Assembly: GCA_963677625.2 (NCBI GenBank)
Contig: CAXXSW010000012.1
Coordinates: 62,001-126,000, forward strand
DNA from: UBA1351 sp963677625
GTDB lineage: Bacteria; Bacillota; Clostridia; Lachnospirales; Vallitaleaceae
Direction: 5' to 3'
Length of the DNA: 64,000 nucleotides
A program made the translations under genes and the position numbers. The notes below the pieces were generated by a model. It made no database searches. It saw only the letters and a program-made list of their open reading frames with translations, and was not told the DNA's origin. This document shows, piece after piece, positions 26,083 to 34,812 of the stretch. The stretch's first letter is position 1; each line of letters starts with the position of its first letter.

Positions 26083-26794
26083 AGGAATTGGTTCAGATAA
26101 AATCGTAGATCTGACCCCTCTCCTTGATGTTGTTTTAATCCTTCTTTTTGCCTTGCTGCTTAATATATCAGTAGAACAGGAAACCGTTGAGGCAGAAGCA
26201 GACGAACTTATGGAAAAAATTGATAAACAGGAGATGGAACTTGAAAGTCTCGAAGGACAAGTAGCAGATAGAGACCTTGAGATTGCTGAACTTGAAGATA
26301 ATATTAATACCCTAAATGACCAGAATATTGAGTTGAGTGATGCCGTGACCACATGGTTTACCAGTGAGGACATACGAGAAAGTGAAAGGCTAACCAATGA
26401 GGAAGTATTGAAAATCTTAGATTCTGATAAGATGAATCAATCCTTGTACCAATTGGATTTTATTGCAAATCAGTTCTTCTTTATTGAGATTGATTTTGAC
26501 GAACGACTTTACCAAGAAGTAAGGATTAATGGTCAGTCTACAGGTGTACAATTGAACCTTGATATACGTCATGATCAGACTAAACTTGATAAAGCATATA
26601 CAGAGCTTTTTGATGCGCTTGAAAAAGTTATGTCAGAGAAAGATGGTGGCTATCGATTCGTTCTCTTTACTTTGACAGATAACGGATATGTTTATCGTTT
26701 TGGTTATGATTTAGTTTGGTCGGTTATTAAAGACATTGAAGGTAAATATACAGATGATGTCATATACAAACTTCAATACCTTAATTATGAGTAG
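26075..26794 (+). CDS. ExbD/TolR-like partner with coiled coil
   Basis: 240 residues from ATG 26075, which overlaps the preceding stop and has GAAGG upstream; earlier in-frame starts lack support. The N-terminus DLTPLLDVVLILLFALLL is the ExbD/TolR transmembrane signature with the proton-carrying aspartate at the start of the helix (PLLDVV). A long charged coiled coil (about residues 30-90, heptads of L/I/E) and a C-terminal domain follow, the last with a YRFVLFTLTDNGYVYRFGYD segment. Expected to sit in the membrane with its tail outside, working with the ExbB-like protein encoded upstream. Confidence 0.75.
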   Translation: MNKGIGSDKIVDLTPLLDVVLILLFALLLNISVEQETVEAEADELMEKIDKQEMELESLEGQVADRDLEIAELEDNINTLNDQNIELSDAVTTWFTSEDIRESERLTNEEVLKILDSDKMNQSLYQLDFIANQFFFIEIDFDERLYQEVRINGQSTGVQLNLDIRHDQTKLDKAYTELFDALEKVMSEKDGGYRFVLFTLTDNGYVYRFGYDLVWSVIKDIEGKYTDDVIYKLQYLNYE

Positions 26795-26893
26795 TTTTCA
26801 TTTGATTATATAAAAAAACATAATAAAATATTGACTACATAATGCATGCTTGTTATCCTAGTATAGGAAAATAATGATTTTATGGAGGATGAA

Positions 26894-27274
26894 ATGAAAA
26901 AAATCATGATAATCATGCTTGTCATTATGTTATTTACGGCAAGTACAGTAACGAGCTATGCAGGGACAGATGACCTATCAGTTATTTATGACATATTGGA
27001 TAATGCCAATGATGCCATTCAGGAAAAAATTGATGCAGCTGTTGACGAAGCAGATGATTTAGTTGATGGAATACCAGTTGAAGAGTATACACCAGCAATT
27101 GAAGATGAACTCGATCGTATTTGTGACACATTGATTGATGAGACTAACCTTATTGCTGCCACGGCTTTTGCTGAGTGTGGAAAGTATGATGTTGATGTCG
27201 TATGTGTGTTAGTACCAGTTGATATTGCAAATCGTACCATAATGGTGGATCCATTAATAGTAATAGGTGATTAA
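26894..27274 (+). CDS. Small secreted protein of unknown function
   Basis: 126 residues from ATG 26894, chosen because GGAGG ends five bases before it. A signal peptide (KKIMIIMLVIMLFTASTVTS, cleavage after SYA) precedes an acidic, mostly helical mature region rich in Asp, Glu and Ile (IQEKIDAAVDEADDLVDGIP) and a hydrophobic C-terminus containing CDTLIDETNLIAATAFAECG with several cysteines. No family recognised. It stands alone, with a terminator right after it. Confidence 0.7.
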   Translation: MKKIMIIMLVIMLFTASTVTSYAGTDDLSVIYDILDNANDAIQEKIDAAVDEADDLVDGIPVEEYTPAIEDELDRICDTLIDETNLIAATAFAECGKYDVDVVCVLVPVDIANRTIMVDPLIVIGD

Positions 27275-27278
27275 GCTA

Positions 27279-27310
27279 AAAGGCGATATTTATATCGCCT
27301 TTACTTTTTT
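27279..27310 (+). terminator. Rho-independent terminator
   Basis: AAAGGCGATAT (27279-27289) pairs exactly with ATATCGCCTTT (27292-27302), then a T-rich run. Confidence 0.95.
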
Positions 27311-27329
27311 CATATTTAAATAATAACTA

Positions 27330-27338
27330 TGATATAAT
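27330..27338 (+). promoter_or_regulatory. Extended -10 promoter element for the HD-GYP gene
   Basis: TGATATAAT: TATAAT at 27333-27338 with TG one base upstream. No good -35. It lies directly behind the preceding terminator. Confidence 0.55.
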
Positions 27339-27367
27339 TATAAGAAAAGAAATATTTGAGGTATCAA

Positions 27368-28279
27368 ATGAGCGAGCTTAAAATCACAAAAAAATCAGAA
27401 TACCTTGCAAAAATATCTATGAATTCGTCAGAGGTTTTGCTAAAAGGAAAATGTTCAGATATTGAAGTAATGGAATATAGAATAAGAAAAGGAAAGAATT
27501 TCATTATTTACCCAAATGATAACAGATCAACTATAGAGTTTTTTTATATTACTGAAGGAGAAGTTGAGTATCGAGGTGAAATACTAGTAAAAGGAGATAG
27601 TTTTTATCTAGTATCAAGTGATGAAACTTATCACTTTAAAACTTTGACAGATGTTGACTTGATTTATATTAGTAATGAAACTATCTTCAATGATCTTAAT
27701 TTTATCCTTGAAAAAGCAAGAAAAGTAGTCAAGGAAGTAGAAGAAAAAGATATCTATACTAAAGATCATAGTGTAAGAGTTCAACAACTTTCTTATGAAA
27801 TAGCCAAAAAATTAGGCCTTAAAGACAAAATTCTAAGAAGAATATCTTTTGCAGCTTTATTTCATGATATAGGAAAGATATACATATCTAATGAAATTCT
27901 TAATAAACCGGGAAGATTGACAGTACAAGAATACGATAGAATCAAGGAGCATCCATCTCTTGGTAGAGATGAACTGGATAGATTAAATCACGGTATTGAT
28001 ACGGAAGAATACCAAACCATAAGAACCATAGTTATACAGCATCACGAGCGAATTGACGGAACAGGATATCCTGAGGGTTTAAAAGGTGATGACATTCTTA
28101 TTGAAGCTAAGATCATTGCAGCAGCAGATACATATGACGCAATGACATCAGATAGAATCTATAGAGGAGCCATGGAAAAAATGGCCGCTCTTGAGGAACT
28201 GAAATCATTAAAAGGAAAACATTATGATTTTGAAGTTATAGATGCACTGGTTGAATGTGTATTAGAAGCTGACCAATAG
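27368..28279 (+). CDS. Cupin-HD-GYP domain protein
   Basis: 303 residues from ATG 27368 (GAGG at 27358-27361). Residues about 25-100 form a cupin-like sensor (TIEFFYITEGEVEYRGEILV), and the rest is an HD-GYP domain. The metal-binding HD is H166-D167 in FHDIGKIYISNEILNKPGRL; HHERIDGTGYPEGLKG is the GYP motif; AAADTYDAMTSDRIYR follows. HD-GYP proteins with an intact motif usually hydrolyse cyclic-di-GMP. The fused cupin probably senses a ligand. It starts a run with the YitT gene 28 bp downstream. Confidence 0.9.
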   Translation: MSELKITKKSEYLAKISMNSSEVLLKGKCSDIEVMEYRIRKGKNFIIYPNDNRSTIEFFYITEGEVEYRGEILVKGDSFYLVSSDETYHFKTLTDVDLIYISNETIFNDLNFILEKARKVVKEVEEKDIYTKDHSVRVQQLSYEIAKKLGLKDKILRRISFAALFHDIGKIYISNEILNKPGRLTVQEYDRIKEHPSLGRDELDRLNHGIDTEEYQTIRTIVIQHHERIDGTGYPEGLKGDDILIEAKIIAAADTYDAMTSDRIYRGAMEKMAALEELKSLKGKHYDFEVIDALVECVLEADQ

Positions 28280-28307
28280 GAGGATTGACATTAAAAGAGA
28301 TGACTTT

Positions 28308-29135
28308 ATGAAACGATTAAAGAAATACCCATTTATCTTTGTTGGACAGTTTATTGGGGCGGCAACGTTTTCAAGTGTTTTGATACCTAACGATTTGGTG
28401 CCAGTTGGATTAGGTGGTGTATCAACTATTTTGAATAACCTTTTTGGATGGAATATTCAATTGATGTTGGTATTGCTTTCATTACCTATAATCCTTTGGG
28501 CTTATTTCATGTATGACCGGTCCAAGTTAGGATATGCTGCCCTCTGCTATGGACTTTTTACTTTTTATTTTGGAATTACAGATGCATTTGTTCCCAAGTT
28601 TGTAACTGATCCCATTATTGCCAGTGTATTTGGTGGTATTTGTCTTGGTATAGCTGGTGGTATGGTTATTAGTCAAGGTGTTCCTAATGGACCGGAGGCA
28701 ATTGTTGGCCTATACCTAAAAGAAAAGAGAGATATTAATGTTCCGACTTTTCTGATGGTCATGAATATGGTCATTATATCTTCTTCTATTATTTACGGTG
28801 ACTTGACTATGATCATATATTCTATTATAGCTAATTATATTTCAGGTAGGGTGGCCAATTATGTGGTAATCGGTTCAAGGAGATATTTTATGGTTAATAT
28901 TATATCTGATCATTATCTGGATATAACCCAGTTTATACATAAGGAACTAGGGCGGGGCGTAACCTTTGTACAGTCGATGGATACGTCTACAGTCAAAAAG
29001 AAAATGCTTGTAAAAACTGTTGTATCTAGTCGTGAACTAGTAAGGTTGAGAGAATATATTAAGAATATTAATGATGACAGTTTTGTTTATGCTATGGAAA
29101 GCGTTAGTGTTATTGGTGGAGGCTTTGAAAGTTAA
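28308..29135 (+). CDS. YitT-family membrane protein
   Basis: 275 residues: about five or six membrane helices (FIFVGQFIGAATFSSVLIP, the LGGVSTILNNLFGWNIQ region, ASVFGGICLGIAGGMVISQG, TFLMVMNMVIISSSIIYG) followed by a soluble C-terminal domain (ISDHYLDITQFIHKELGRGV) of the DUF2179 type. This membrane plus DUF2179 layout is characteristic of YitT proteins, which are widespread in Firmicutes and of unknown transport or regulatory function. It follows the HD-GYP gene closely and is followed 18 bp later by a small anchored protein, so the three may form one transcription unit. Confidence 0.85.
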   Translation: MKRLKKYPFIFVGQFIGAATFSSVLIPNDLVPVGLGGVSTILNNLFGWNIQLMLVLLSLPIILWAYFMYDRSKLGYAALCYGLFTFYFGITDAFVPKFVTDPIIASVFGGICLGIAGGMVISQGVPNGPEAIVGLYLKEKRDINVPTFLMVMNMVIISSSIIYGDLTMIIYSIIANYISGRVANYVVIGSRRYFMVNIISDHYLDITQFIHKELGRGVTFVQSMDTSTVKKKMLVKTVVSSRELVRLREYIKNINDDSFVYAMESVSVIGGGFES

Positions 29136-29153
29136 TAAACCAGGGAGGTACTT

Positions 29154-29609
29154 ATGAATAATCGAACGAATGAACGTAAGGAAAAGAAAAAAAAGAATCA
29201 TGTGAGTTTTAAAGCCATGATTATTGCCATGATTGTAGCCTTATTGGCTTTTTTAGGCATTGGTAATTATGAGCTGGGTAACGGAGATGGAGTTGATACG
29301 GGAGAAGGTCGTGAAGGAGTTGAAGAGTCTGTAGGTAATATAGATTCTAATAAGACCAATGAGGAAGATGTATCTACCGAAGATGCTGTTGACAGTGGAG
29401 TGGTTTTTTACATCCACGTTAATGAAGAAACTATTCTCATAGGAAAAGAAGATATGGTAGAAGTGACAATCGAAGAATTAGAAGGCGAGCTAAAGGCTCT
29501 TGACATGTCAGCATTAGTAATAATTGTTGATGATGGGTCAGTTAAAAGAGTTTACGATGAAGTAGAAGATTTAGTAGACAGTATGGACTTAAGAAAGGTT
29601 GAACAATAG
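29154..29609 (+). CDS. Small membrane-anchored acidic protein
   Basis: 151 residues: a very basic N-terminus (NERKEKKKKNHVSF), one transmembrane helix (AMIIAMIVALLAFLGIGNY), a Gly/Glu/Asp-rich linker, and a C-terminal domain of about 65 residues (FYIHVNEETILIGKEDM...LSALVIIVDDGSVKRVYD). The last part has the strand-helix-strand feel of an ExbD periplasmic domain or ubiquitin-like fold, but no family is recognised with confidence. GGGAGG lies seven bases before ATG. The T-box promoter begins 80 bp after it. Confidence 0.65.
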   Translation: MNNRTNERKEKKKKNHVSFKAMIIAMIVALLAFLGIGNYELGNGDGVDTGEGREGVEESVGNIDSNKTNEEDVSTEDAVDSGVVFYIHVNEETILIGKEDMVEVTIEELEGELKALDMSALVIIVDDGSVKRVYDEVEDLVDSMDLRKVEQ

Positions 29610-29691
29610 GGTATAACTAATAATTATGTATTCCATTAAAATTAATTATGATTTTCCTCCTATCATAGGTTGAGAATAGCTAATATAAGGC

Positions 29692-29720
29692 TTGACAAGC
29701 TATAACAAGATTGATACAAT
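29692..29720 (+). promoter_or_regulatory. Promoter of the ilv operon leader
   Basis: TTGACA (29692-29697), 17-bp spacer, TACAAT (29715-29720). Transcription would begin near 29728, ahead of T-box stem I. Confidence 0.8.
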
Positions 29721-29727
29721 TAATTCA

Positions 29728-30021
29728 AATTTACTACTTTATACTTTGTAAGAATCATAATCAAGTTTATAAGACCATGTTAGAGGCAATGACGGAGACA
29801 AGTTTTTGGATAAGCTGTTTGCAGAGAATCGGTGGTTGGTGCGAACCGATAACAGAACTAGAAGCGTATCACTCCCAAGCCTTGATAGTGAACTAAGTAG
29901 CTATCAACGTTGAACCGCGTTAAGGTCAAGGGTTTGTTAGAACCTAGGAGATACCTGAAAGGGTAATTAGGGTGGTACCGCGATATATACTCGCCCCTAC
30001 GATGTTGTAGGGGCGGTTTTT
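29728..30021 (+). promoter_or_regulatory. T-box riboswitch, isoleucine specifier
   Basis: The conserved T-box AGGGTGGTACCGCG is at 29969-29982, followed by a terminator whose arms CGCCCCTAC (29992-30000) and GTAGGGGCG (30007-30015) pair exactly before T5. Stem I has base pairs GGC/GCC and GGAG/CTCC around 29787-29880; the specifier loop reads GTATCA directly before CTCC, giving codon ATC (29868-29870), isoleucine. Uncharged tRNA-Ile would stabilise the antiterminator and let transcription enter ilvN. The 61-codon frame inside it is not a gene. Confidence 0.92.
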
Positions 30022-30104
30022 ATATATGTTTGCTCATATTTTCCATTTACTAAGAAATTACTCGAAAGGAGTTAATTTCTATCGGATAATAGGGATAATC
30101 CGCT

Positions 30105-30123
30105 GAGGCGAAGCCTCTTTGTT
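30105..30123 (+). repeat. Dispersed intergenic repeat, 3'-end fragment
   Basis: GAGGCGAAGCCTCTTTGTT matches the 3' end of the standard element and abuts the next full copy in the same orientation, suggesting an earlier insertion replaced by a second. Confidence 0.8.
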
Positions 30124-30240
30124 ATTCTATAGGAAAGTTCTCTATTTGAATTTTATGAGTAGAAACATCTCATAAAATGCTAAGGAAACTTTCCTAGCGC
30201 AACAATCGCAAAGCGAACGAGGCGAAGCCTCTTTGTTCTT
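30124..30240 (+). repeat. Dispersed intergenic repeat, full copy 2
   Basis: Boxes TTCTATAGGAAAGTT and AACTTTCCTA pair around an inner perfect 9-bp pair TTTTATGAG/CTCATAAAA. Then a small TCGC-AAA-GCGA hairpin and the 3' hairpin GAGGC-GAA-GCCTC with TTTGTTCT follow. It sits between the T-box terminator and ilvN. Confidence 0.92.
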
Positions 30241-30278
30241 AGGTAAACATATCCATTATTTTCAGACTGTTTTTCATG

Positions 30279-30319
30279 TATAATAGTGATGAAGTCTGTA
30301 ATCTGTGAACTTAGATTAC
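30279..30319 (+). promoter_or_regulatory. Possible internal promoter and hairpin before ilvN
   Basis: TATAAT at 30279-30284 has no clear -35. Downstream GTAATCT (30298-30304) pairs with AGATTAC (30313-30319). It may give ilvN transcription independent of the T-box. Confidence 0.35.
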
Positions 30320-30341
30320 ACATATTAAAAGGAGGAGCATT

Positions 30342-30848
30342 ATGAGAAGACATGTATTATCAGTATTAGTAAGTAATCACTCTGGAGTTCTAAGTCGAGT
30401 CGCAGGTTTATTCAGCCGTAGAGGATACAACATCGATAGCTTGTCTGTTGGCGAGACTGAAGATCCAGAAGTATCTAGAATGACTATTGTTGCAAGAGGT
30501 GACGATTTAATTATTGATCAGATTATAAAGCAATTGGATAAGTTGCATGATGTTCTCTTTATCAAACAATTAAAGAAATCAGATACAACACTTAAGGAAT
30601 TAGCACTTGTAAAAGTAACTGCAACAAATAAAACTAGAGTTGAAATTATAGGAATTATTGATATTTTCAAAGCTGAGATTGTTGATGCATCTACTGAGGC
30701 AGTTACAGTAGAGATTACTGGAGATTCCGGTGAAATTGATACCTTTGTCATGATGGTTGAACCATATGGTATTAAAGAAATGACAAGGACAGGCGTTATT
30801 GCATTACAGAAAGGTAATCACGATATACAGTCGGATTTAAACCAATAA
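30342..30848 (+). CDS. ilvN: Acetolactate synthase small (regulatory) subunit
   Basis: 168 residues. The N-terminal ACT domain begins HVLSVLVSNHSGVLSRVAGLF with SRRGYNIDSLSVGETEDPEVSR, the segment that binds valine in known homologues, and a second ACT-like half follows (ALVKVTATNKTRVEIIGIID). The subunit activates the catalytic subunit and gives feedback control. It is the first gene of the operon, while the catalytic subunit is the last, 5.6 kb away, an unusual split. AGGAGGAG precedes the ATG. Confidence 0.95.
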   Translation: MRRHVLSVLVSNHSGVLSRVAGLFSRRGYNIDSLSVGETEDPEVSRMTIVARGDDLIIDQIIKQLDKLHDVLFIKQLKKSDTTLKELALVKVTATNKTRVEIIGIIDIFKAEIVDASTEAVTVEITGDSGEIDTFVMMVEPYGIKEMTRTGVIALQKGNHDIQSDLNQ

Positions 30849-30896
30849 AGATTAGGAAAACTAATCATAAAAAGAGATTCTAGGAGGAATATTGAA

Positions 30897-31886
30897 ATGG
30901 CAAAAATGTTTTATGAAAGCGATTGTAACTTAGACTTATTAAGCGGAAAGACAGTAGCTGTCATCGGTTATGGTTCACAAGGTCATGCCCACGCAAGAAA
31001 TCTTAAGGATTCAGGTGTTGATGTAGTTGTTGGTCTGTATGAAGGTTCCAAATCATGGGCTATTGCTGAAAGTGATGGACTTCGCGTAGCTGTTGCAGCT
31101 GAAGCTGCTAAGCAAGCAGATGTTATCATGATTTTACTTCCAGATGAAAGACAAGCAGATGTATACAAAGAAAGTATTGCACCAAACTTAAAAGCAGGAA
31201 ATTCATTAGTATTTGCTCATGGCTTTAATATTCACTATGGACAAATTGTTCCTCCAACAGATGTTGATGTATTCATGGTTGCACCTAAAGGCCCAGGTCA
31301 TACAGTGAGATATCAGTATGAAGAAGGCAAAGGTGTTCCTTGTCTTATTGCAGTTCACCAAGATGCAAGTGGGAACGCAGAAGCAAAAGCTTTAGCATAT
31401 GCAGCTGGTATTGGTGGAGCAAGAGCGGGTATTCTTGAAACTACTTTCAAAGAAGAAACTGAAACTGACCTTTTTGGTGAGCAGGCAGTTCTTTGCGGTG
31501 GTGTTTCTGAGTTGATGAAGGCTGGATTTGAGACATTGGTTGAAGCTGGTTATCAACCAGAAAGTGCCTACTTTGAATGTGTTCATGAAATGAAGTTAAT
31601 CATTGATTTAGTTAACAAAGGTGGACTTAGTTTTATGAGATACTCTATTTCTGATACTGCAGAATTCGGTGATTACTCTATTGGTAAACGTATCATCACT
31701 GATGAGACTAAGGCTGAAATGAAGAAGGTTTTGTCTGAAATACAAGATGGTACATTTGCAAAAAACTGGATTCTTGAGAATAAGGCTAATAGACCTGCTT
31801 TTAGATCAAGAAGAAGAATTGAGCAAGAACATCAAATTGAAAAAGTTGGTGCTGAACTTAGAAAAATGATGAGTTGGATGAAGTAA
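30897..31886 (+). CDS. ilvC: Ketol-acid reductoisomerase (class I)
   Basis: 329 residues, the class I length. The Rossmann motif GYGSQGHAHARNLKDSGVDV is intact, followed by GLYEGSKSWAIAE, the loop that sets NADPH or NADH preference (serines at the phosphate-binding positions suggest NADPH). GPGHTVRYQYEEGKGVPCLI and FGEQAVLCGG are metal- and substrate-binding blocks. It converts acetolactate or acetohydroxybutyrate to the dihydroxyacid precursors of valine, leucine and isoleucine. AGGAGG ends nine bases before the ATG. Confidence 0.97.
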   Translation: MAKMFYESDCNLDLLSGKTVAVIGYGSQGHAHARNLKDSGVDVVVGLYEGSKSWAIAESDGLRVAVAAEAAKQADVIMILLPDERQADVYKESIAPNLKAGNSLVFAHGFNIHYGQIVPPTDVDVFMVAPKGPGHTVRYQYEEGKGVPCLIAVHQDASGNAEAKALAYAAGIGGARAGILETTFKEETETDLFGEQAVLCGGVSELMKAGFETLVEAGYQPESAYFECVHEMKLIIDLVNKGGLSFMRYSISDTAEFGDYSIGKRIITDETKAEMKKVLSEIQDGTFAKNWILENKANRPAFRSRRRIEQEHQIEKVGAELRKMMSWMK

Positions 31887-31894
31887 TCAGTTTT

Positions 31895-31965
31895 GATTTC
31901 GCGGTTTAGGCCGCGAAATCATTTATAAGATATGAGGAAAACTCCTCCTATGTTATAAATGATTT
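31895..31965 (+). promoter_or_regulatory. Overlapping alternative hairpins between ilvC and cimA
   Basis: Hairpin 1: GATTTCGCGG (31895-31904) with CCGCGAAATC (31911-31920). Hairpin 2: AAATCATTTATAA (31916-31928) with TTATAAATGATTT (31953-31965), enclosing GAGGA/TCCTC (31934-31947). Both use AAATC at 31916-31920, so they compete. No clear T run follows either. Could be an attenuator, RNA processing site or partial terminator. Confidence 0.6.
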
Positions 31966-32017
31966 TAAGATATATAGAGAATATTCCTAGTTGAAATAGG
32001 AGATAAGGAGTTTGGAT

Positions 32018-33610
32018 ATGGGCAAAAACATAGTTATATACGATTCAACCCTAAGAGATGGAGCGCAGGGAGAAGGTATTTCTTTTTCTGTATTGGACAA
32101 GCTAAATATTGTTAAGGCTCTAGATGAACTCGGCATTCCATTTATTGAAGCAGGTAATCCTGGATCAAATCCTAAGGATCTTGAGTTTTTCGAGGAAGTT
32201 AAGAATCTTGAACTTAAGCAGGCCAAACTAGTTGCGTTTGGATCAACCAGACGAAAAAATGTGAAAGCGAGTGAAGATAGGCAGATTCAATCTATCCTTC
32301 AGGCTAATACTGAATATGTGGCTATATTTGGTAAAAGCTGGGATTTTCATGTTACAGATATTATTAATACAAGCCTAGATGAAAATATACAAATGATTCA
32401 AGATACAATTGAATTCATGAATGAAAACGGAAAGAAAGTCGTTTACGATGCTGAACATTTTTTTGATGGCTATAAAAACAATAAAGAGTATGCGCTACTA
32501 ACTCTAATTACAGCAGCAGGCGCAGGAGTTGAAAGTATTGTTCTATGTGATACCAACGGTGGGACATCACCTTCAGAAATTGCCGCTATAACTAAAGATG
32601 TTGTATCTAAGATAGAAGGATCAATAGGTATCCATTGCCATAATGATATAGGAACAGCAGTAGCTAATTCGGTTTTGGCTGTTGAAGCAGGTGTAGATCA
32701 TGTTCAGGGGACTTTAGTCGGATTTGGTGAGAGATGTGGTAATGCCAACCTAGCATTGATTATAGGGAATCTTCAAGTCAAAGGTGATTATGAATGTATA
32801 CCTGAGGACCAAATAGAGAGTTTAACAGGTGTTGCTAGGCTTGTTGCAGAGACGGCTAATATCGTCCTAGATCCAGGTATGGGATTTGTTGGTAAACATG
32901 CCTTTACTCATAAGGGTGGCATGCACATTGATGGAATTAATAAGTCTACGAAAAGTTTTGAACATATAGAACCTGAAAGAGTTGGAAATTCCAGACGTTT
33001 CCTCATGAGTGAAGTTGCAGGAAGAACTCTTCTTCTTAAAAAGGTTCAAAAGATTGCTCCAGAGATTGAAAAAAACTCACCAGAGACTATAGCTTTAATG
33101 GACAGACTTAAGGAATTAGAGCATGATGGTTACCAATTTGAAGGAGCAGAGTCAACTTTTGAGTTGATCATTCGTAAGGAATTAGGTAAGTACAAACCCT
33201 TTTTTGAACTTAAGTATTTTAAGATTATGGGTGAGAAACCAAGTGTTGATGAAAAATTTTCTGCTTATGCCATGGTCAAAGTTCATGTTGAAGGTGAGGA
33301 TAAGATTTGTGCGGCAGAAGGTGATGGTCCAGTTAATGCCTTGGATATAGCGCTTAGACAGGCAGTGGAAAGTTTCTATCCTAATCTTAAGAAACTACAT
33401 TTGACTGATTATAAGGTACGGGTACTTGACTCAAAAGATGCATCAGCAGCCAAGGTCCGGGTTCTTATTTCTTCTTCTGATGGTGAGAAGACATGGACGA
33501 CAGTAGGTGTGTCGACAGATGTTATAGATGCATCCCTCATTGCTCTTGTTGATTCTATTGAAGTTAAATTGATTCGTGATTTGGAAGAACAAGCAAGACG
33601 TTTTATGTAA
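32018..33610 (+). CDS. cimA: (R)-citramalate synthase
   Basis: 531 residues from ATG 32018, chosen because AAGGAG ends seven bases upstream (a TTG two codons earlier is unlikely). The N-terminus YDSTLRDGAQGEGISFSVLD is the HMGL/isopropylmalate-synthase-like metal-site motif of the citramalate subgroup, with NPGSNPKDLEFF, ALLTLITAAGAGVESIVLCD, GIHCHNDIGTAVANS (metal histidines) and a C-terminal regulatory LeuA-type dimer domain. It condenses pyruvate and acetyl-CoA to citramalate, the entry to threonine-independent isoleucine synthesis. It could be mistaken for leuA or a homocitrate synthase; the sequence reads as CimA. Confidence 0.88.
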   Translation: MGKNIVIYDSTLRDGAQGEGISFSVLDKLNIVKALDELGIPFIEAGNPGSNPKDLEFFEEVKNLELKQAKLVAFGSTRRKNVKASEDRQIQSILQANTEYVAIFGKSWDFHVTDIINTSLDENIQMIQDTIEFMNENGKKVVYDAEHFFDGYKNNKEYALLTLITAAGAGVESIVLCDTNGGTSPSEIAAITKDVVSKIEGSIGIHCHNDIGTAVANSVLAVEAGVDHVQGTLVGFGERCGNANLALIIGNLQVKGDYECIPEDQIESLTGVARLVAETANIVLDPGMGFVGKHAFTHKGGMHIDGINKSTKSFEHIEPERVGNSRRFLMSEVAGRTLLLKKVQKIAPEIEKNSPETIALMDRLKELEHDGYQFEGAESTFELIIRKELGKYKPFFELKYFKIMGEKPSVDEKFSAYAMVKVHVEGEDKICAAEGDGPVNALDIALRQAVESFYPNLKKLHLTDYKVRVLDSKDASAAKVRVLISSSDGEKTWTTVGVSTDVIDASLIALVDSIEVKLIRDLEEQARRFM

Positions 33611-33668
33611 GAATAGCTCTTTAGAGCATAAGTATATAATAAAGATAAAATGATGAAAGAGGTACAGT

Positions 33669-34739
33669 ATGAATTATAATTTAGCAGTTATTAAAGGCGA
33701 CGGAATCGGTCCTGATATTGTAGACCAAGCAATTAAAGTGCTTGATAAAGTAGGAAATAAATATGGACATACTTTTAAGTACACGGATGTTTTAGCTGGT
33801 GGTGTTGCTATTGATGCTACTGGTGAACCCTTACCACAGGAAACCATTGATGTCTGCAAAGCATCTGACTCAGTAATCCTTGGTGCAGTTGGCGGCTGGC
33901 AGTGGGATCATCTTCCGGGTGAGAAAAGACCTGAAAAAGCCTTACTTGGACTACGCGCAGCTCTTGGTCTTTATGCCAATATACGCCCTGCAGTGCTCTA
34001 TAAGGAGTTGAAAGCGGCTTGTCCTATTAAGGATGAGATTATTGGAGATAGCCTTGATATCGTGGTTATTCGTGAACTAACTGGTGGGATTTATTTTGGT
34101 AAAAGAGGCCAGGGAAATGGTGAAAATGGGGAATTTTCTTATGACACCATGATGTATTCAGAAAAAGAAGTTGAACGTATAGCTAGAAATGCTTTTGATA
34201 TAGCAATGAAAAGAGACAAGAGACTTTGCTCTGTTGATAAGGCCAACGTACTTGACAATTCAAGATTGTGGAGAAAAGTCATACTTGAAGTTGCCAAAGA
34301 CTACCCTGAGGTTGAACTTAGCCATCTTTATGTGGATAACGCTGCAATGCAGTTAGTAATTAATCCAAAGCAATTTGATGTTATTGTAACAGGAAACATG
34401 TTTGGAGACATTCTTTCTGATGAAGCGAGTATGATTACAGGTTCTATTGGTATGTTGCCTTCTGCATCTATTGGAAGTTCTAAACTTGGTATGTATGAAC
34501 CGATTCATGGTTCAGCACCTGATATTGCAGGTCAAGATAAAGCTAATCCTATTGCAACTGTCTTATCTATGGCAATGATGCTTCGCTATTCTTTTGATTT
34601 GGAAGAAGAGGCCTTAGCTATCGAAAGAGCGGTTGAAAAGGTTCTTGAAGAAGGATATAGGACTGGAGATATTATGAGTGACGGTTGTACTCAAGTTGGT
34701 ACAACAAAAATGGGCGAATTACTTTGCGAAAGAATTTAA
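33669..34739 (+). CDS. leuB: 3-isopropylmalate dehydrogenase
   Basis: 356 residues of the isocitrate/isopropylmalate dehydrogenase family. Seen: IKGDGIGPDIVDQAIKVLDK, GAVGGWQWDHLPGEKRPE, the substrate-binding RELTGGIYFG, the NAD-binding GDILSDEASMITGSIGMLP and EPIHGSAPDIAGQDKANPIA. It oxidatively decarboxylates 3-isopropylmalate in leucine synthesis and, in citramalate-pathway organisms, the methylmalate intermediate of isoleucine synthesis. leuC and leuD are not in this window, so the middle isomerase must lie elsewhere. Its place next to cimA in an Ile-controlled operon suggests use in isoleucine synthesis. Confidence 0.95.
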   Translation: MNYNLAVIKGDGIGPDIVDQAIKVLDKVGNKYGHTFKYTDVLAGGVAIDATGEPLPQETIDVCKASDSVILGAVGGWQWDHLPGEKRPEKALLGLRAALGLYANIRPAVLYKELKAACPIKDEIIGDSLDIVVIRELTGGIYFGKRGQGNGENGEFSYDTMMYSEKEVERIARNAFDIAMKRDKRLCSVDKANVLDNSRLWRKVILEVAKDYPEVELSHLYVDNAAMQLVINPKQFDVIVTGNMFGDILSDEASMITGSIGMLPSASIGSSKLGMYEPIHGSAPDIAGQDKANPIATVLSMAMMLRYSFDLEEEALAIERAVEKVLEEGYRTGDIMSDGCTQVGTTKMGELLCERI

Positions 34740-34812
34740 CATAGGATTATTTTAGGTATAAACGATAAGGATTAATTAACCATGACGGTATAAACAAATA
34801 GGGAGGAAGTCA

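Noticed and set aside
29711..29896. 61-codon frame in the ilv leader
   Set aside because: It lies entirely in T-box stem I; no ribosome site.
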